Shown one piece after another: positions 1-9,476 of a stretch of DNA of 64,000 nucleotides. The translations under genes were made by a program, and so were the position numbers. The stretch's first letter is position 1, and every line of letters starts with the position of its first letter. The stretch is from JAAOZP01 sp038848185. Lineage in GTDB: Archaea; Thermoproteota; EX4484-205; JAAOZP01. Location of the stretch: contig JAWCNV010000002.1 in NCBI GenBank assembly GCA_038848185.1, forward strand, positions 62,001-126,000. The letters are read 5' to 3'. Below the pieces are notes generated by a model. That model worked only from the letters and a program-made list of their open reading frames with translations. It ran no database searches and had not been told where the DNA came from.

Positions 1-702
1 AGTGGGTGTTTGTGGGCTAATACTACCGTATACGCTTATGGATGAACCCTCTTCAACCTGAGTATTGCTTAGCGAGAAGCTTACACTTATTATTCTGCTT
101 TGAAACAGAAGATTTGGTTCACCGTCTGAAAAATCCATCTTACCCATCCAGATGACTCTTGAAACATCTTCGCTTGACGGCCGTGGGCTTGTAAGCTTTA
201 GAAAATAATCTTCAGCCAGCTCCGAGTAGTGTACTTCCAGTGTTTCATTCGGAAACAGGTAGAAGCCTCCTTCAAAGATGTCGCCGATCTCAATAGTATC
301 GGCTGTTTTAAGGCTGAAGTTGACCCATGTGAAGCAATATTCGATGACACCGCGTTGTCTCACTATTCCGGAGGTGTAGATCTTCAGAGTAAAGTTCTCA
401 GCCTTCATGGATCTACCAGTTAAGGAGGAAGCGGTGTCAACAATACTGTTTATGGTGGATGTGAAGCCTGAAAGCATCGCATAACTGTCAGCATTATTCT
501 TAAATTCTTCGAAATCACCTAAATCCTCTGGGGATAATGGTGTTGAGAGTTCAACTACCCATGTTGCTGAAGAATCCTTGTGCAAGATTATCCTGTAGGT
601 TGTTTGAAACTCGAATTCACCCTTGGTTGACGGAACCCATTGGGATAGGATAACTATGGCAATTATCAAGATGGCCCCTGCAACGGCTTTTGGACACGTC
701 AT
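1..702 (-). CDS. Exported or membrane-anchored protein, partial (runs off the left edge)
   Basis: The minus-strand frame from the ATG at 702 is open without a stop to base 1, giving 234 codons; the C-terminus is outside the window. Residues about 5-20 form a hydrophobic segment (AVAGAILIIAIVIL) followed by WVPSTKG, which reads as a signal peptide or N-terminal anchor. The rest looks like an extracytoplasmic beta-rich domain with several N-x-S/T sites. I do not recognise the family. A T/A-rich element at about 727-740 sits at TATA distance from the ATG, so the transcript is probably leaderless. It lies 40 bp downstream of the coiled-coil gene on the same strand, so the two may be co-expressed at the cell surface. 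Confidence 0.75.
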   Translation of the reverse strand, partial: MTCPKAVAGAILIIAIVILSQWVPSTKGEFEFQTTYRIILHKDSSATWVVELSTPLSPEDLGDFEEFKNNADSYAMLSGFTSTINSIVDTASSLTGRSMKAENFTLKIYTSGIVRQRGVIEYCFTWVNFSLKTADTIEIGDIFEGGFYLFPNETLEVHYSELAEDYFLKLTSPRPSSEDVSRVIWMGKMDFSDGEPNLLFQSRIISVSFSLSNTQVEEGSSISVYGSISPQTPT

Positions 703-742
703 TAAAAGGAACACGTATGCAGGGGGTATAAAAATTTAAAGT

Positions 743-1459
743 CTATTTTTTACTTTTATCCTTTTTACTTTTATCCTCCTTACTTTTATCTTGTTTTTGT
801 TCCTCGACTTTCTCTTTTACTTCCTCTTTTATTTGCTCATGAAGCCGCTTCATCTCCTGCTGGAACCTGCGGTTCTCCTCAACGATCTGCTTTGCGAGCC
901 TCTTATTCTCCTCAGAGATATTCTCCTGCAAAGCTTTTAAGGCCTCTTTGCTTGTTTCCTTTAAGAGGTTTAGCCTGAGTCTTATTTCAAGTCTTATCCT
1001 GTTCATCTCCATTATGAACTCTTCTTGAGTGATGTTTCCCTGCCTTAACATTTCTCTTAACCTCTCCATCTCCATTATTCTTTCTTCTATGCAGAGCCTC
1101 ATCTCGCTTCTAGTCTGGTTCAAAAGTCTAAGCCTCTCTTCCCAAGTGGCGTTCAGCATCATTCTTCTCTGAAGCCGGATCATCAGGAGATTCTCTTGGT
1201 GTGTTTGGGTAATGTTCCGGATTAATACGGATATATTCTTACCTAGGTATGGAGGAAGTGTTTCATTGTCGAGCATTATCGGGAAGTCGTCGAATGGGAT
1301 AGTGAGGTTCTCATCATACTCCGTATTGTTGCCTGGCTCAGTGTCTCCTGAAACTCTTGAAACGAAAAAAAGTAGCACTGAGGTTGCAATAAGTATTGTG
1401 GCAATCATGGCCAGTAGCATTTTCAAACCATCTTTAACTTTTGCATCATAGGCGTTCAT
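743..1459 (-). CDS. Membrane-anchored coiled-coil protein with a Lys/Ser/Asp repeat tail
   Basis: A 238-aa protein of unknown family. Residues about 12-35 are one hydrophobic membrane segment. Residues about 36-80 are acidic and Asn-rich with N-glycosylation-type sites. Residues about 80-220 are an uninterrupted charged helix rich in R/E/L/M heptads, read as a coiled coil. The last 16 residues are repeats of the type KDKSK/KEDKSK. The predicted topology is an N-terminal anchor with a long helical rod outside or along the membrane. The TATA-like AT-rich stretch at 1476-1489 is about 27 nt upstream of the ATG at 1459, suggesting leaderless transcription. No catalytic motif is visible. Confidence 0.75.
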   Translation of the reverse strand: MNAYDAKVKDGLKMLLAMIATILIATSVLLFFVSRVSGDTEPGNNTEYDENLTIPFDDFPIMLDNETLPPYLGKNISVLIRNITQTHQENLLMIRLQRRMMLNATWEERLRLLNQTRSEMRLCIEERIMEMERLREMLRQGNITQEEFIMEMNRIRLEIRLRLNLLKETSKEALKALQENISEENKRLAKQIVEENRRFQQEMKRLHEQIKEEVKEKVEEQKQDKSKEDKSKKDKSKK

Positions 1460-1813
1460 CTTCAGACGGTTGATAATGATTTAAGTCATTATTAAACGTT
1501 TTAAAGTTTTTTTGGTTTAAAATTGTTCAAAAAAGGCGGTTTCATTCTAAATGTTTTAAAAAAAAGTTCATTTCTCCTAAAAAATATTTTTTCAGTCTTT
1601 TCCTTTAGCTAAAAGCGGTTTTAAAAACGATTGTTTTTCTCGGATTCCCTAGAGGTATTTTACAGTTTAAAGAACTTTACGCCAGTAAATATAGAACTTT
1701 ACAACCGCTCCAACAGTAGCAACCTCTTCTTCAGCAAAGGCAAATCGCCAGGGTAGAACCCCTAAACGGAATGCTGTTCCACGAGGTTCAGACGACTTAT
1801 TGAAAGATTACCC
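1460..1813. other. Intergenic region rich in A/T tracts
   Basis: About 350 bp without a convincing gene. From 1490 to 1650 it is dense in runs of T and A (five to eight bases) spaced irregularly, which may curve the DNA and includes likely termination sequence for htpX. A 10-bp direct repeat, agaactttac, occurs at 1671-1680 and 1693-1702, one or two helical turns apart. The end nearest 1460 holds the promoter of the coiled-coil gene. I see no tRNA or clear box C/D RNA. Confidence 0.4.
1476..1489 (-). promoter_or_regulatory. TATA-like promoter of the coiled-coil gene, overlapping a short palindrome
   Basis: The element reads atgatttaagtcat on the plus strand, an imperfect palindrome whose centre is about 26 bp upstream of the ATG at 1459. 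That spacing matches an archaeal TATA box with a leaderless start. Confidence 0.45.
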
Positions 1814-2794
1814 TTATGCTTGCGTAATCAACGTTTTATGAAGTTCAAGAAGGCTTCTGACTCTTTTCTTAACGTTTGGATGTGTGCTTAATGCCTCCAC
1901 CAAGCTTTCAGCCGCCGTGACTTCCCGTGAAGCGAATTCTTCAAGCGAATAGAGGTCATATGCTCCTCTTCTAAACTCTGTTTTTGTCACCACCTCGGGG
2001 TCTGCTATGAGAAGCGCTTTGAACGATGCATATCCAGAGAGCGATGCCTTAACATTCTTAGGTGCCTTAGCATTTATGTCGGATATTTTCACAAGTGCAC
2101 TTGCAAGGCTTAGTGGACCTCCCTCCGAGACTGTGGAACCATGGTAGTCAGCATAGTATTCCCGGCTCCTGCTGAAACCAAGTATAAGCAGGGTTAGAAC
2201 ATAGTATATCGCCATACCCAGCATCCCTATCAGAAGAAGGGCCCCACCGTCATTTCGGTCCCTGGAGCGGGAGGAGTAGACTCCGGAATAGTAGAGCGAT
2301 GTCGCCACCCAGTAGACTATTGCTGGAAGAACCGACAGGAACATCATTATCTGCACATCCCTGTGCTTAAGATGACCGAACTCGTGCCCTATAACCGCCT
2401 CAACCTCAGACTCGTTCAAACTGTTGAGCAAACCTCTTGTAACAGCTACCCTTGGCCCGGTTAACGGGCTGCCGTATGCGAAAGCATTCGGCAACGGGAT
2501 TTCTGAAACCATTATTTTCGGAGCCTTCTTGAAACCACTTTTCTCAGCAAGCCTCCTAACACTCTGCTCCAACCATGGGAGCTCCCCTTCATTCAACGGT
2601 TTTACGCGGTAAATCGCATCTATAATGTAAGGCCCGATTAACCATTGGAAAAGGTTCAGCATGATTAAAACCGGGAGTAGCATCAGCATAGGCACTCCGA
2701 TCAGGAACAGGATTAAGGCTACGAAACCTGTGGTTATGGCAATAACCAGCATCATCGTAGCAATCATATTTAACCTGAGCTTCCAGAGCTGCAT
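1814..2794 (-). CDS. htpX: HtpX-like M48 zinc metalloprotease
   Basis: A 326-aa membrane protease that degrades misfolded membrane proteins. Two hydrophobic segments lie at residues about 10-60. The zinc-binding HEFGH motif follows in VIGHEFGHLKHRD (about residues 135-147). Two further membrane segments come next, then the downstream EYYAD motif that supplies the third zinc-ligand glutamate. Length and order match HtpX. A clear Shine-Dalgarno stretch (ggaggtgagg on the minus strand, near 2806-2815) precedes the ATG, and a TATA-like ttatatcc lies at about 2838-2849. This gene is therefore leadered, unlike many neighbours. It is divergent from purB. Confidence 0.93.
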   Translation of the reverse strand: MQLWKLRLNMIATMMLVIAITTGFVALILFLIGVPMLMLLPVLIMLNLFQWLIGPYIIDAIYRVKPLNEGELPWLEQSVRRLAEKSGFKKAPKIMVSEIPLPNAFAYGSPLTGPRVAVTRGLLNSLNESEVEAVIGHEFGHLKHRDVQIMMFLSVLPAIVYWVATSLYYSGVYSSRSRDRNDGGALLLIGMLGMAIYYVLTLLILGFSRSREYYADYHGSTVSEGGPLSLASALVKISDINAKAPKNVKASLSGYASFKALLIADPEVVTKTEFRRGAYDLYSLEEFASREVTAAESLVEALSTHPNVKKRVRSLLELHKTLITQA

Positions 2795-2934
2795 CTTTAA
2801 TTCCTCACCTCCTTTATCCCATCCTTACAAAGGTGGATATAAGTTTTAAACGAGAATGGTTTAGGCCTCTTGGTGGATTTTTAAGAGGCGGGGCTCCGCA
2901 AGCTTAATTAGCTCTTCATGGGATTACTAGGGGC

Positions 2935-4284
2935 ATGCCTGTTTGCCCGGTTGACACAGGAAGATACGGGTCTCCGGAAATGAGAATGATCTTCGAAGAA
3001 GAGGAGAGGCTACAGATGATGCTTAACGTGGAGGCGGCGCTGGCAGAAGCTTTAGCTGAAGTGGGAGAGATACCACATGAAGCTGCTTCAGCAATAAGGA
3101 GTAAAGCGGTTTCAAACATCGTCACGGTTGAGAAGATTAAGGAGAGGGAGAAGGTGACGAGGCACGATATAGCAGCCATGGTTGAGGTTCTCGCAGAGGA
3201 GTGTGGCGAACATGGTGAATATGTTCATTGGGGGATTACGAGCAACGATGTGACCGATACTGCTTTAGCGCTGCAGCTTAAGGAGGCTTTAAGGATTCTC
3301 GGGAAGAGGTTGACTTCTTTAATAGAAATACTCTGCAAAAAGTCTGAAAAGTACGCTGAAACAGTAATGCCGGGTAGGACGCACGGTCAGCATGCTGTTC
3401 CAATAACGCTCGGATTTAAGTTCGCCGTTTATGCTGCTGAGCTTGCCAGAGGATATGAGAGAATGCTTCAGCTCTCCGATAGGGTTCTTGTTGGTAAAAT
3501 CGGCGGAGCGGTTGGCACCATGGCGGCACTCGGATCAAAGGCGCTTACCGTTGAGGAGAAGATGATGCATAAACTTGGTTTGAAGCCTGCAGAAATAGCG
3601 ACTCAAGTCGTCTGCAGAGACAGGTTTGCAGAACTAGTATGTTGGGCAGCCCTGCTTGGCTCAAGCCTAGATAGGATGGCTGTTGAAATAAGAAATCTGC
3701 AGAGAACAGAGATAATGGAGGTTGCAGAAGGCTTTGGCGAGGAGCAGCGTGGAAGCAGCACGATGCCGCAGAAACAGAACCCGGTTGACAGTGAAAAGAC
3801 TTCTGGCTTGGCTAAAGTCTTAAGAGGATTCATTGTACCAGCTTTAGAAAATATTCCTCTCTGGCACGAGAGAGACCTCTCTAACTCCAGTAGCGAGAGG
3901 TTCATCATACCCTTGTCAATGCTAATACTTGACGAGATGCTTATGACCATGGAGAAGATTCTAGCAAACTTGAGAGTCAACCCGGAGAACATGAGTAGGA
4001 ACTTGGGGATAACGGGGGGCAGGATCATGAGTGAAGCCTTCATGATGAAGCTTGCCAGGAAGGGTATGGGTCGGAGGAAAGCCTACGAACTCATGCGAAG
4101 ACTCTCTAGGAAAGCCTTGGAGGAAAACAGGAATTTACTGGAAGTCTTGGAGGAGAGCCCGGAGGTTACTAAATATATTGATTCTAAGGAGATTCGGGAA
4201 ACAGCTGATCCAAAGAACTATTTAGGAAAGTATAGAGAACTAATAACTAGAGCAGTATCTTACGCCAAGTCTAAGATTAAGTAA
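2935..4284 (+). CDS. purB: Adenylosuccinate lyase
   Basis: A 449-aa enzyme of the fumarase/aspartase superfamily. It cleaves SAICAR to AICAR and adenylosuccinate to AMP, each with release of fumarate. The N-terminus (DTGRYGSPEM) is typical of PurB. The family signature GSSTMPQKQNP lies near residue 275, and the catalytic His region GRTHGQHAVP near residue 145. Length is standard. The ATG at 2935 is taken because the conserved RYGS segment begins soon after. purA lies about 51 kb further on, so the two AMP-branch enzymes are not in one operon. Confidence 0.97.
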   Translation: MPVCPVDTGRYGSPEMRMIFEEEERLQMMLNVEAALAEALAEVGEIPHEAASAIRSKAVSNIVTVEKIKEREKVTRHDIAAMVEVLAEECGEHGEYVHWGITSNDVTDTALALQLKEALRILGKRLTSLIEILCKKSEKYAETVMPGRTHGQHAVPITLGFKFAVYAAELARGYERMLQLSDRVLVGKIGGAVGTMAALGSKALTVEEKMMHKLGLKPAEIATQVVCRDRFAELVCWAALLGSSLDRMAVEIRNLQRTEIMEVAEGFGEEQRGSSTMPQKQNPVDSEKTSGLAKVLRGFIVPALENIPLWHERDLSNSSSERFIIPLSMLILDEMLMTMEKILANLRVNPENMSRNLGITGGRIMSEAFMMKLARKGMGRRKAYELMRRLSRKALEENRNLLEVLEESPEVTKYIDSKEIRETADPKNYLGKYRELITRAVSYAKSKIK

Positions 4285-4332
4285 GGCAAGACATGTTTAA
4301 ATCCCTGTCTTCCCATCTTCCGGCGGTTAACG

Positions 4333-5088
4333 TTGGCTATGCAAGTCGTTTTCATAGGGCCAGCCGGATCCGGAAAGACAACGCTGGTCAATAAGTATGG
4401 CGAGTGGCTCTCTAAAACGGGTCAGAAAATCGCCTTCATAAATCTCGATCCTGGGGCTGACGAAATACCTTATTCGCCATCTCTTAATGTTCGCGATTTC
4501 TTCACTATTGAAGAGATAATGAGGAGTGAGAAGCTAGGTCCCAATGGAGCTATGATGAGAGCAATGGATATTCTTTCAGAGAGAAGCAGCGAGTTTGCCT
4601 CTAGAATAGTATCTTTAGAAGGAGACTACAGGCTTATAGATACACCTGGTCAAAGCGAGCTTTTTGTCTTCAGAAACGCGGGTCCAGAAATAATGAGAAG
4701 TCTCTCTGAAGTCGGCAGAACCATAGTTGTCTTCCTCATCGATGGTCAACTATTGTATTCTCCAAGCGACCTGATAGCAGTTTTCTCCCTTGCTGCAGCC
4801 TGCAGGCTTAGGCTTAACGTTCCCCTTGTCCACGTAGTTACAAAGTCCGATATCTTAGAGAGAAATGACCTTGAGTTTTTAATGCAGGATCCTGAGTACT
4901 TGGAGAAAAAAATTATTGAAGAGGAGAAGGGGCTTCTTCAAGAATACATGCTGGAATACTCTAGGATAATTCATCCGTTTCTGAGAAGACAGAGGACAGT
5001 TTTTGTTTCAGCCTTATCCGGAACCGGGTTAAATCTGTTGGATTCCCTTATATATGATGCTACGTGTGAGTGCGGAGATCTTCGTTAA
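4333..5088 (+). CDS. GPN-loop GTPase (paralogue 1)
   Basis: A 251-aa P-loop GTPase. Walker A is GPAGSGKTT (residues about 9-17). The family-defining GPN tripeptide follows in KLGPNG (about residue 73), then the DTPGQ switch II motif (about residue 110) and a TKSD-type G4 motif. Archaeal and eukaryotic GPN GTPases act as homodimers; the eukaryotic ones help assemble RNA polymerase II. The start is TTG 4333 or ATG 4339, which differ by two residues. A TATA-like gtttaaat lies about 35-40 bp upstream. A second GPN paralogue lies at 42920-43693. The 3' end overlaps the convergent gene by 29 bp. Confidence 0.92.
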   Translation: MAMQVVFIGPAGSGKTTLVNKYGEWLSKTGQKIAFINLDPGADEIPYSPSLNVRDFFTIEEIMRSEKLGPNGAMMRAMDILSERSSEFASRIVSLEGDYRLIDTPGQSELFVFRNAGPEIMRSLSEVGRTIVVFLIDGQLLYSPSDLIAVFSLAAACRLRLNVPLVHVVTKSDILERNDLEFLMQDPEYLEKKIIEEEKGLLQEYMLEYSRIIHPFLRRQRTVFVSALSGTGLNLLDSLIYDATCECGDLR

Positions 5089-5512
5089 GCTTTCTCCAGT
5101 AGATTTTGTCAAGCTCCTCATAATATTCTCCTGAAGCTATACTCTCCTCAATAAGCTTTATGAATGAGTATATTTCAACGAAAAAGACAGTGTCCTCCGT
5201 CATGATCCCCCTTGTTTTTAACTCCTTCACCCTGTTCCTAATACTTAGCCCAGCATCCATCAGCGTGATCATGAGGACGGTGTGCTTCAACTCTTTAAGA
5301 GGGGCCTTAAAACACTCCGCCAGAAGGATAAGCCTATGACCTAGGCCATCCATATCCTCTAGATCCATTTCTAAACCGTCGTCAATACACTTTTTCATTG
5401 AAAACGTTATTGACGATAATGAGTCCTGAATATCTGTGAGAATCCTTTTCAACCCTTCCGTCAAACTGAAGTATTGGACTCTACTCTGCCTTAAATTATT
5501 TTTCCCTTCCAT
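5060..5512 (-). CDS. Small all-helical protein of unknown function
   Basis: A 150-aa protein that I do not recognise. It is predicted almost entirely alpha-helical, with amphipathic helices and no membrane segment, cysteine cluster or nucleotide-binding motif. It is convergent with the GPN gene, overlapping its last 29 bp, and divergent from tldD with only about 50 bp between the starts. Codon use resembles its neighbours, so it is likely a real lineage-specific gene. Confidence 0.6.
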   Translation of the reverse strand: MEGKNNLRQSRVQYFSLTEGLKRILTDIQDSLSSITFSMKKCIDDGLEMDLEDMDGLGHRLILLAECFKAPLKELKHTVLMITLMDAGLSIRNRVKELKTRGIMTEDTVFFVEIYSFIKLIEESIASGEYYEELDKIYWRKLNEDLRTHT

Positions 5513-5563
5513 TAGCGGGATGAGAAGTTTATAAAAGGCAGCAACAAGGGCAATTTAAGAAAA

Positions 5564-6997
5564 ATGGAGGATATAGTCGAGCTCTCGAAAAAAATATTGG
5601 ATTATGCTGTTTCGGCAGGCGCATCCTACGTTGAAACACGTTTTCACAACGATTTTGAGCGAGGGGTTGCTTTGAAGAATGGAGAGGCTGAGGCTGTTGA
5701 AGCAAACTATGAAATGGGACTTGGGGTTAGGGTTCTGGTTAATGGGGGCCTCGGTTTTGCCTCCACAAACATCCTTAAACCCGAAACCGTCACCAGAATT
5801 GTTGATAAAGCAGTTAAAATGGCGAGAGCATCCTCATCGTTGAAATCAGGTGGAGTCAGGTTCTCTGAGGAAGAGGCTTACTCGTTGGATTGGCGGGTTT
5901 CTGAAAAAAAGAGGCTTGAAGACTGGCCTTTGAGCGACAAGATTGCTTTTCTGAAAAGCTTGGATGAAACTATAATGAACCTTGGGATTAACGTTTCTTC
6001 AAGATACATAGCTTACTCTGAGGAGAAGACTGAGAGAGTATATGGGAACACTGAAGGCGCATTGATTTCGTCACTGGTTCCACGCCCATCCCTGTTCGCG
6101 TTGATAACAGTTACTGATTCTTCGAAGGGAGTTATACAGAGGACTCTTCAATTTGGAGGATCTGGAGGATTAGAGGTTATAGAGTCTTGGAGGCTAAATG
6201 AAAAACTGATGAATGAGGTTAAGACGCTTCACAAGATGCTTATGGAATCGGTTAAGCCTCCTGACGGAGTTGTGGATGTGGTTGTCGGCAGCGAGGTCGC
6301 TGGAATAATATCGCATGAGGCTTCGGGTCACCCTGGAGAGGCGGATAGAATACTGGGAAGGGAGGGAGCTCAGGCAGGCGAATCATACTTGAAGGCAAGT
6401 GACTTAAACAGGAGAATAGGAAGTGAGGTGGTGAATGTGGTTGACGATCCTACAATACCAAGCTCATATGGATTCTACCTTTTCGACGATGAGGGCGTTA
6501 AAGCTAGGAGGAAATACTTGATTAAGGAGGGAAGAATATGCGAATTCCTGATGAACAGGGAGACTGCTGCAAGCCTCGGAGTAAAAAGCAACGGTTCAGC
6601 TAGAGCTTCAGGATATAATGTTGAGCCGATTGTAAGAATGTCAAACACATATGTGTTGCCTGGGGACTATAGTGTTGAAGAGCTTTTAAGTGATATTGCT
6701 GAGGGCGTTTATGTGAAAAGCTTTATGGAGTGGAATATTGATGATAAAAGGTGGAACCAGAGGTATGTTGGGTTAGAGGCGTACTTGATAGAGAACGGTG
6801 AGGTAACTAAGCCTGTGAGAAGCCCAGTTATAGAGATAACTACTGAGAAGCTTTTCTCCAGCATTGATGCTGTTGGGAAGGATCTTGATTTCACGGCAGC
6901 TACGTGCGGCAAGGGGGACCCTATGCAGGGCATACCTGTATACACCGGTGGACCGAGTTTGCGTATAAAGAGGATCAGGGTGGGGAGCGTGGGTTAA
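5564..6997 (+). CDS. tldD: TldD-type metalloprotease subunit
   Basis: A 477-aa member of the TldD/PmbA family. These proteins form TldD-TldE heterodimers that proteolyse peptides, for example microcin B17 maturation and CcdA degradation in E. coli. The catalytic subunit carries HExxxH, seen here as HEASGHPGEADRI (about residues 252-264). The C-terminal portion contains the conserved T/SxGGPS stretch. The stop is one base before the tldE ATG, so the two are translated together. The archaeal substrate is unknown. Confidence 0.95.
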   Translation: MEDIVELSKKILDYAVSAGASYVETRFHNDFERGVALKNGEAEAVEANYEMGLGVRVLVNGGLGFASTNILKPETVTRIVDKAVKMARASSSLKSGGVRFSEEEAYSLDWRVSEKKRLEDWPLSDKIAFLKSLDETIMNLGINVSSRYIAYSEEKTERVYGNTEGALISSLVPRPSLFALITVTDSSKGVIQRTLQFGGSGGLEVIESWRLNEKLMNEVKTLHKMLMESVKPPDGVVDVVVGSEVAGIISHEASGHPGEADRILGREGAQAGESYLKASDLNRRIGSEVVNVVDDPTIPSSYGFYLFDDEGVKARRKYLIKEGRICEFLMNRETAASLGVKSNGSARASGYNVEPIVRMSNTYVLPGDYSVEELLSDIAEGVYVKSFMEWNIDDKRWNQRYVGLEAYLIENGEVTKPVRSPVIEITTEKLFSSIDAVGKDLDFTAATCGKGDPMQGIPVYTGGPSLRIKRIRVGSVG

Positions 6998-6998
6998 T

Positions 6999-8327
6999 AT
7001 GGTTGAGCTTCATGAGAAGGTTTTGAAAATGCTTACTGACAGAGGCGTTGAGGAGGCGATAGTAATACTCTACAGTATCGGGAAAGATTCTGTGAGATAT
7101 GCCAACAATGAGCCCACCATATCGGTTTCAGAAAAAATTGACATATTAACGATATACAGCAGCATTAAGGAGAGGAGCTTCATAGGAAGCTTCGAAAACG
7201 TGTCTGAGGATTTCTTAGACAGGATTGTTGACAATGTTGTAACAATCACTAAAAACTCTCCTCCAACACCATACTATGCACCAGTTCCAAAAGGAGTTTT
7301 CAGCTACAGGGTTGAGAAGAAGGTTGAGAGAAAGCTCGGCAGGCTAGATGAACAATTGGTTTCCCATGTTTCCGATGCCGTTAAGGCTAGTAGGGAGGCG
7401 GGTGCGGAGAGGAGTGCTGGAATACTCTACTCGAGCCATGGGGAGGAGAAGCTTGCTTCCTCCACCGGCTTAAACCTACAGGAGGAATTTGCATCCATCA
7501 TGCTGAATCACCGTGCCTTCGCAAGCCCTGAGGCAACGGGGCAATGGGTCTCATGCTCAACAAGCCTTGAAGGCTTCAACCCGTATGAAGCTGGCAGGAG
7601 GGCGGGGGAGATAGCGCGGATGAGCCTTAACCCCGTGTTGATTGAAGAGGGTGTTTACGATGTTTACATGGGGCCCCTCATATTTGCAAACATGATAAGC
7701 GAGGTTGCGAGTTTCGCCTCAGGCTTCCTAGTTCAGATAGAAATGAGTTTTCTAACGGGCAAGATAGGAGAGAAAATCGGCTCTGATAAAATCACTGTTT
7801 TCGACGATCCCACCATGCCTAGCGGGCTTGGGGAAAAATTTTTCGATGACGAGGGAATTCCGACGCAGCGAACAGCTATAATTGAAAACGGGGTTCTCAG
7901 AAACTATCTTCATAACAGTAGGACTGCTAAGATTGCTGGAACATCCTCTACGGGTAATGCTGGGATAATACATCCTCATCCATGGAATATCGTTGTTAAA
8001 CCCGGTAGCTTAAGGGAGGGGGACATGTTGCAGAAGCTTGGCAGAGGACTCTACCTGACTAACAGCTGGTACCAGAGATATCAAAATTACAGGACTGGAG
8101 ATTTCTCAACCATTGTAAGGGATGGAGCGTTCTATGTTGAGGATGGAGAGATTAAGCATCCTATTAAAGGATGCAGGATAAGCGATAATCTTCAAGGGAT
8201 TCTCTCGAATATTGAAGAACTCTCAGACACTCTTTACCCAATTAAATGGTGGGAGGTAGAGGTGCCAACCTATGTTCCAGCAGCAATAATTAGAAACGTA
8301 AAAATAACGAGGGCCTTCGGCTATTAG
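6999..8327 (+). CDS. pmbA: TldE/PmbA partner subunit
   Basis: A 442-aa paralogue of the preceding gene. It shares the family layout (N-terminal alpha/beta domain, FDDEG motif near residue 285, C-terminal beta domain) but has no HExxxH motif, as expected for the non-catalytic partner. It starts one base after the tldD stop. The heterodimer forms the active protease; the partner shapes the active-site chamber. Confidence 0.93.
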   Translation: MVELHEKVLKMLTDRGVEEAIVILYSIGKDSVRYANNEPTISVSEKIDILTIYSSIKERSFIGSFENVSEDFLDRIVDNVVTITKNSPPTPYYAPVPKGVFSYRVEKKVERKLGRLDEQLVSHVSDAVKASREAGAERSAGILYSSHGEEKLASSTGLNLQEEFASIMLNHRAFASPEATGQWVSCSTSLEGFNPYEAGRRAGEIARMSLNPVLIEEGVYDVYMGPLIFANMISEVASFASGFLVQIEMSFLTGKIGEKIGSDKITVFDDPTMPSGLGEKFFDDEGIPTQRTAIIENGVLRNYLHNSRTAKIAGTSSTGNAGIIHPHPWNIVVKPGSLREGDMLQKLGRGLYLTNSWYQRYQNYRTGDFSTIVRDGAFYVEDGEIKHPIKGCRISDNLQGILSNIEELSDTLYPIKWWEVEVPTYVPAAIIRNVKITRAFGY

Positions 8328-8328
8328 C

Positions 8329-9471
8329 CTATATTAACCCTGAAATCATTGCAATGCCTACGGTTAGAAGCAGGATCCCAGCCGAGAGCCTCATGTATCT
8401 CCTCTTCTCAATCCTCCAAGCATCGATCTCCATCACACTCCGGCCGAAGTATACGAGTAGAAGTATGATGACGAGAGGGAGGATGAAGATCAAGTTATAC
8501 AGGAGGAGCAGGAGGAATACTTCAAGTGTTAAACCTGTTTTTGCAAGAAGGTAGATTATGGTTATGTAGATTCCTCCCGTGCAGGGGAGTTCAACCATTG
8601 AGACAGCCATACCTATTAGAAAACCAGCTCCGACAGTCATGCTGGCGGAATACCTGCTTATAATTCTGCTTAAGGCGCCAGGCTGCTCAAGACTTAAACC
8701 CTTACCGTAGAACAGGAACTCCTTAAACTCTAAAGCAGCGAAAACGATTGCTATTGAACCAACCAAGTAGCGTAGCAACACTCTAAAGGGAGTGATGTTA
8801 ATCACGTAAAGCAGACCGATGCCAGCACTAAGGTAGGCAACCAGAACCCCAATTATAAAGGCTCCGCAATTCGCCAGCATCCTCTTAGATGAGCCTGTTG
8901 AAACAGAGTATGTGAGGAGCAGTATAATTGTGGCGAATGCACATGGGTTCAGAGAATCTATGAAGGCTGCGATGACTACACTTGCTACCGAAGGCGGAGA
9001 TACAGCGGGATGATGCGCCTCCATGAATCTTTCTATAAATTCGCCGGCTTTATCATGATACTCGAAGCCGTTACTGTACTCCAGTATCACTTTTTCCAAG
9101 GTTTGAGTAATATTCTCTTCTCCTGCGAGATAAGCGTCTCCTATGAACACTATCGGAGGCTCACGTAAATCTTCAACTACGTTAAACTCTTCAAGCAGAC
9201 CTATGAAGAGCTCTATGTTCGTGTCGTTCCCAGAAAGACTGAACCTCTTAAAAAACACCTGAGTATAGTTTATCTTAATCCTGTTTATGTACTCGTCTAC
9301 CCTTATGCAGTGTGGACACTCCTCTGTAACAAAGTAGTAGACAATCATGTTCTCCGGCGAAGCCCTGATTATTCCCTGAGAAGCAACGGGGATAAACACC
9401 ATTACTATAAGAGATAGACACCAGAGTAAGCGTTTAAAGAATACCTGTGTTAATTTTCCATTATTCTTCAA
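8329..9471 (-). CDS. Thioredoxin-like domain fused to a CcdA/DsbD-type membrane domain
   Basis: A 380-aa protein. Residues about 1-35 are a signal or anchor segment. Residues about 40-150 are a thioredoxin-like domain with a CPHC active site in the context TEECPHCIRV. Residues about 170-380 have six or so membrane helices with the CcdA features NPCAFA and ELPCTGG, whose two cysteines shuttle electrons across the membrane. The likely role is transfer of reducing power from the cytoplasm to extracytoplasmic thiol-disulfide exchange. The fusion of both modules in one chain makes a self-contained relay. The following repeat protein contains several cysteines and could be a client, but that is speculative. 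Confidence 0.85.
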   Translation of the reverse strand: MKNNGKLTQVFFKRLLWCLSLIVMVFIPVASQGIIRASPENMIVYYFVTEECPHCIRVDEYINRIKINYTQVFFKRFSLSGNDTNIELFIGLLEEFNVVEDLREPPIVFIGDAYLAGEENITQTLEKVILEYSNGFEYHDKAGEFIERFMEAHHPAVSPPSVASVVIAAFIDSLNPCAFATIILLLTYSVSTGSSKRMLANCGAFIIGVLVAYLSAGIGLLYVINITPFRVLLRYLVGSIAIVFAALEFKEFLFYGKGLSLEQPGALSRIISRYSASMTVGAGFLIGMAVSMVELPCTGGIYITIIYLLAKTGLTLEVFLLLLLYNLIFILPLVIILLLVYFGRSVMEIDAWRIEKRRYMRLSAGILLLTVGIAMISGLI

Positions 9472-9476
9472 CGATC

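Noticed and set aside
229..423. 64-codon plus-strand frame near the left edge
   Set aside because: It lies wholly inside the minus-strand frame that is open from 702 to base 1 and has a signal peptide and promoter; the plus frame has no promoter or recognisable product.
743..800. Tandem DNA repeat or CRISPR-like array
   Set aside because: The repeats are codons for the KDKSK tail of the coiled-coil protein; there are no spacers.
1460..1813. tRNA or box C/D RNA in the A/T-tract region
   Set aside because: No acceptor/T-arm pattern and no properly spaced C and D boxes could be found.
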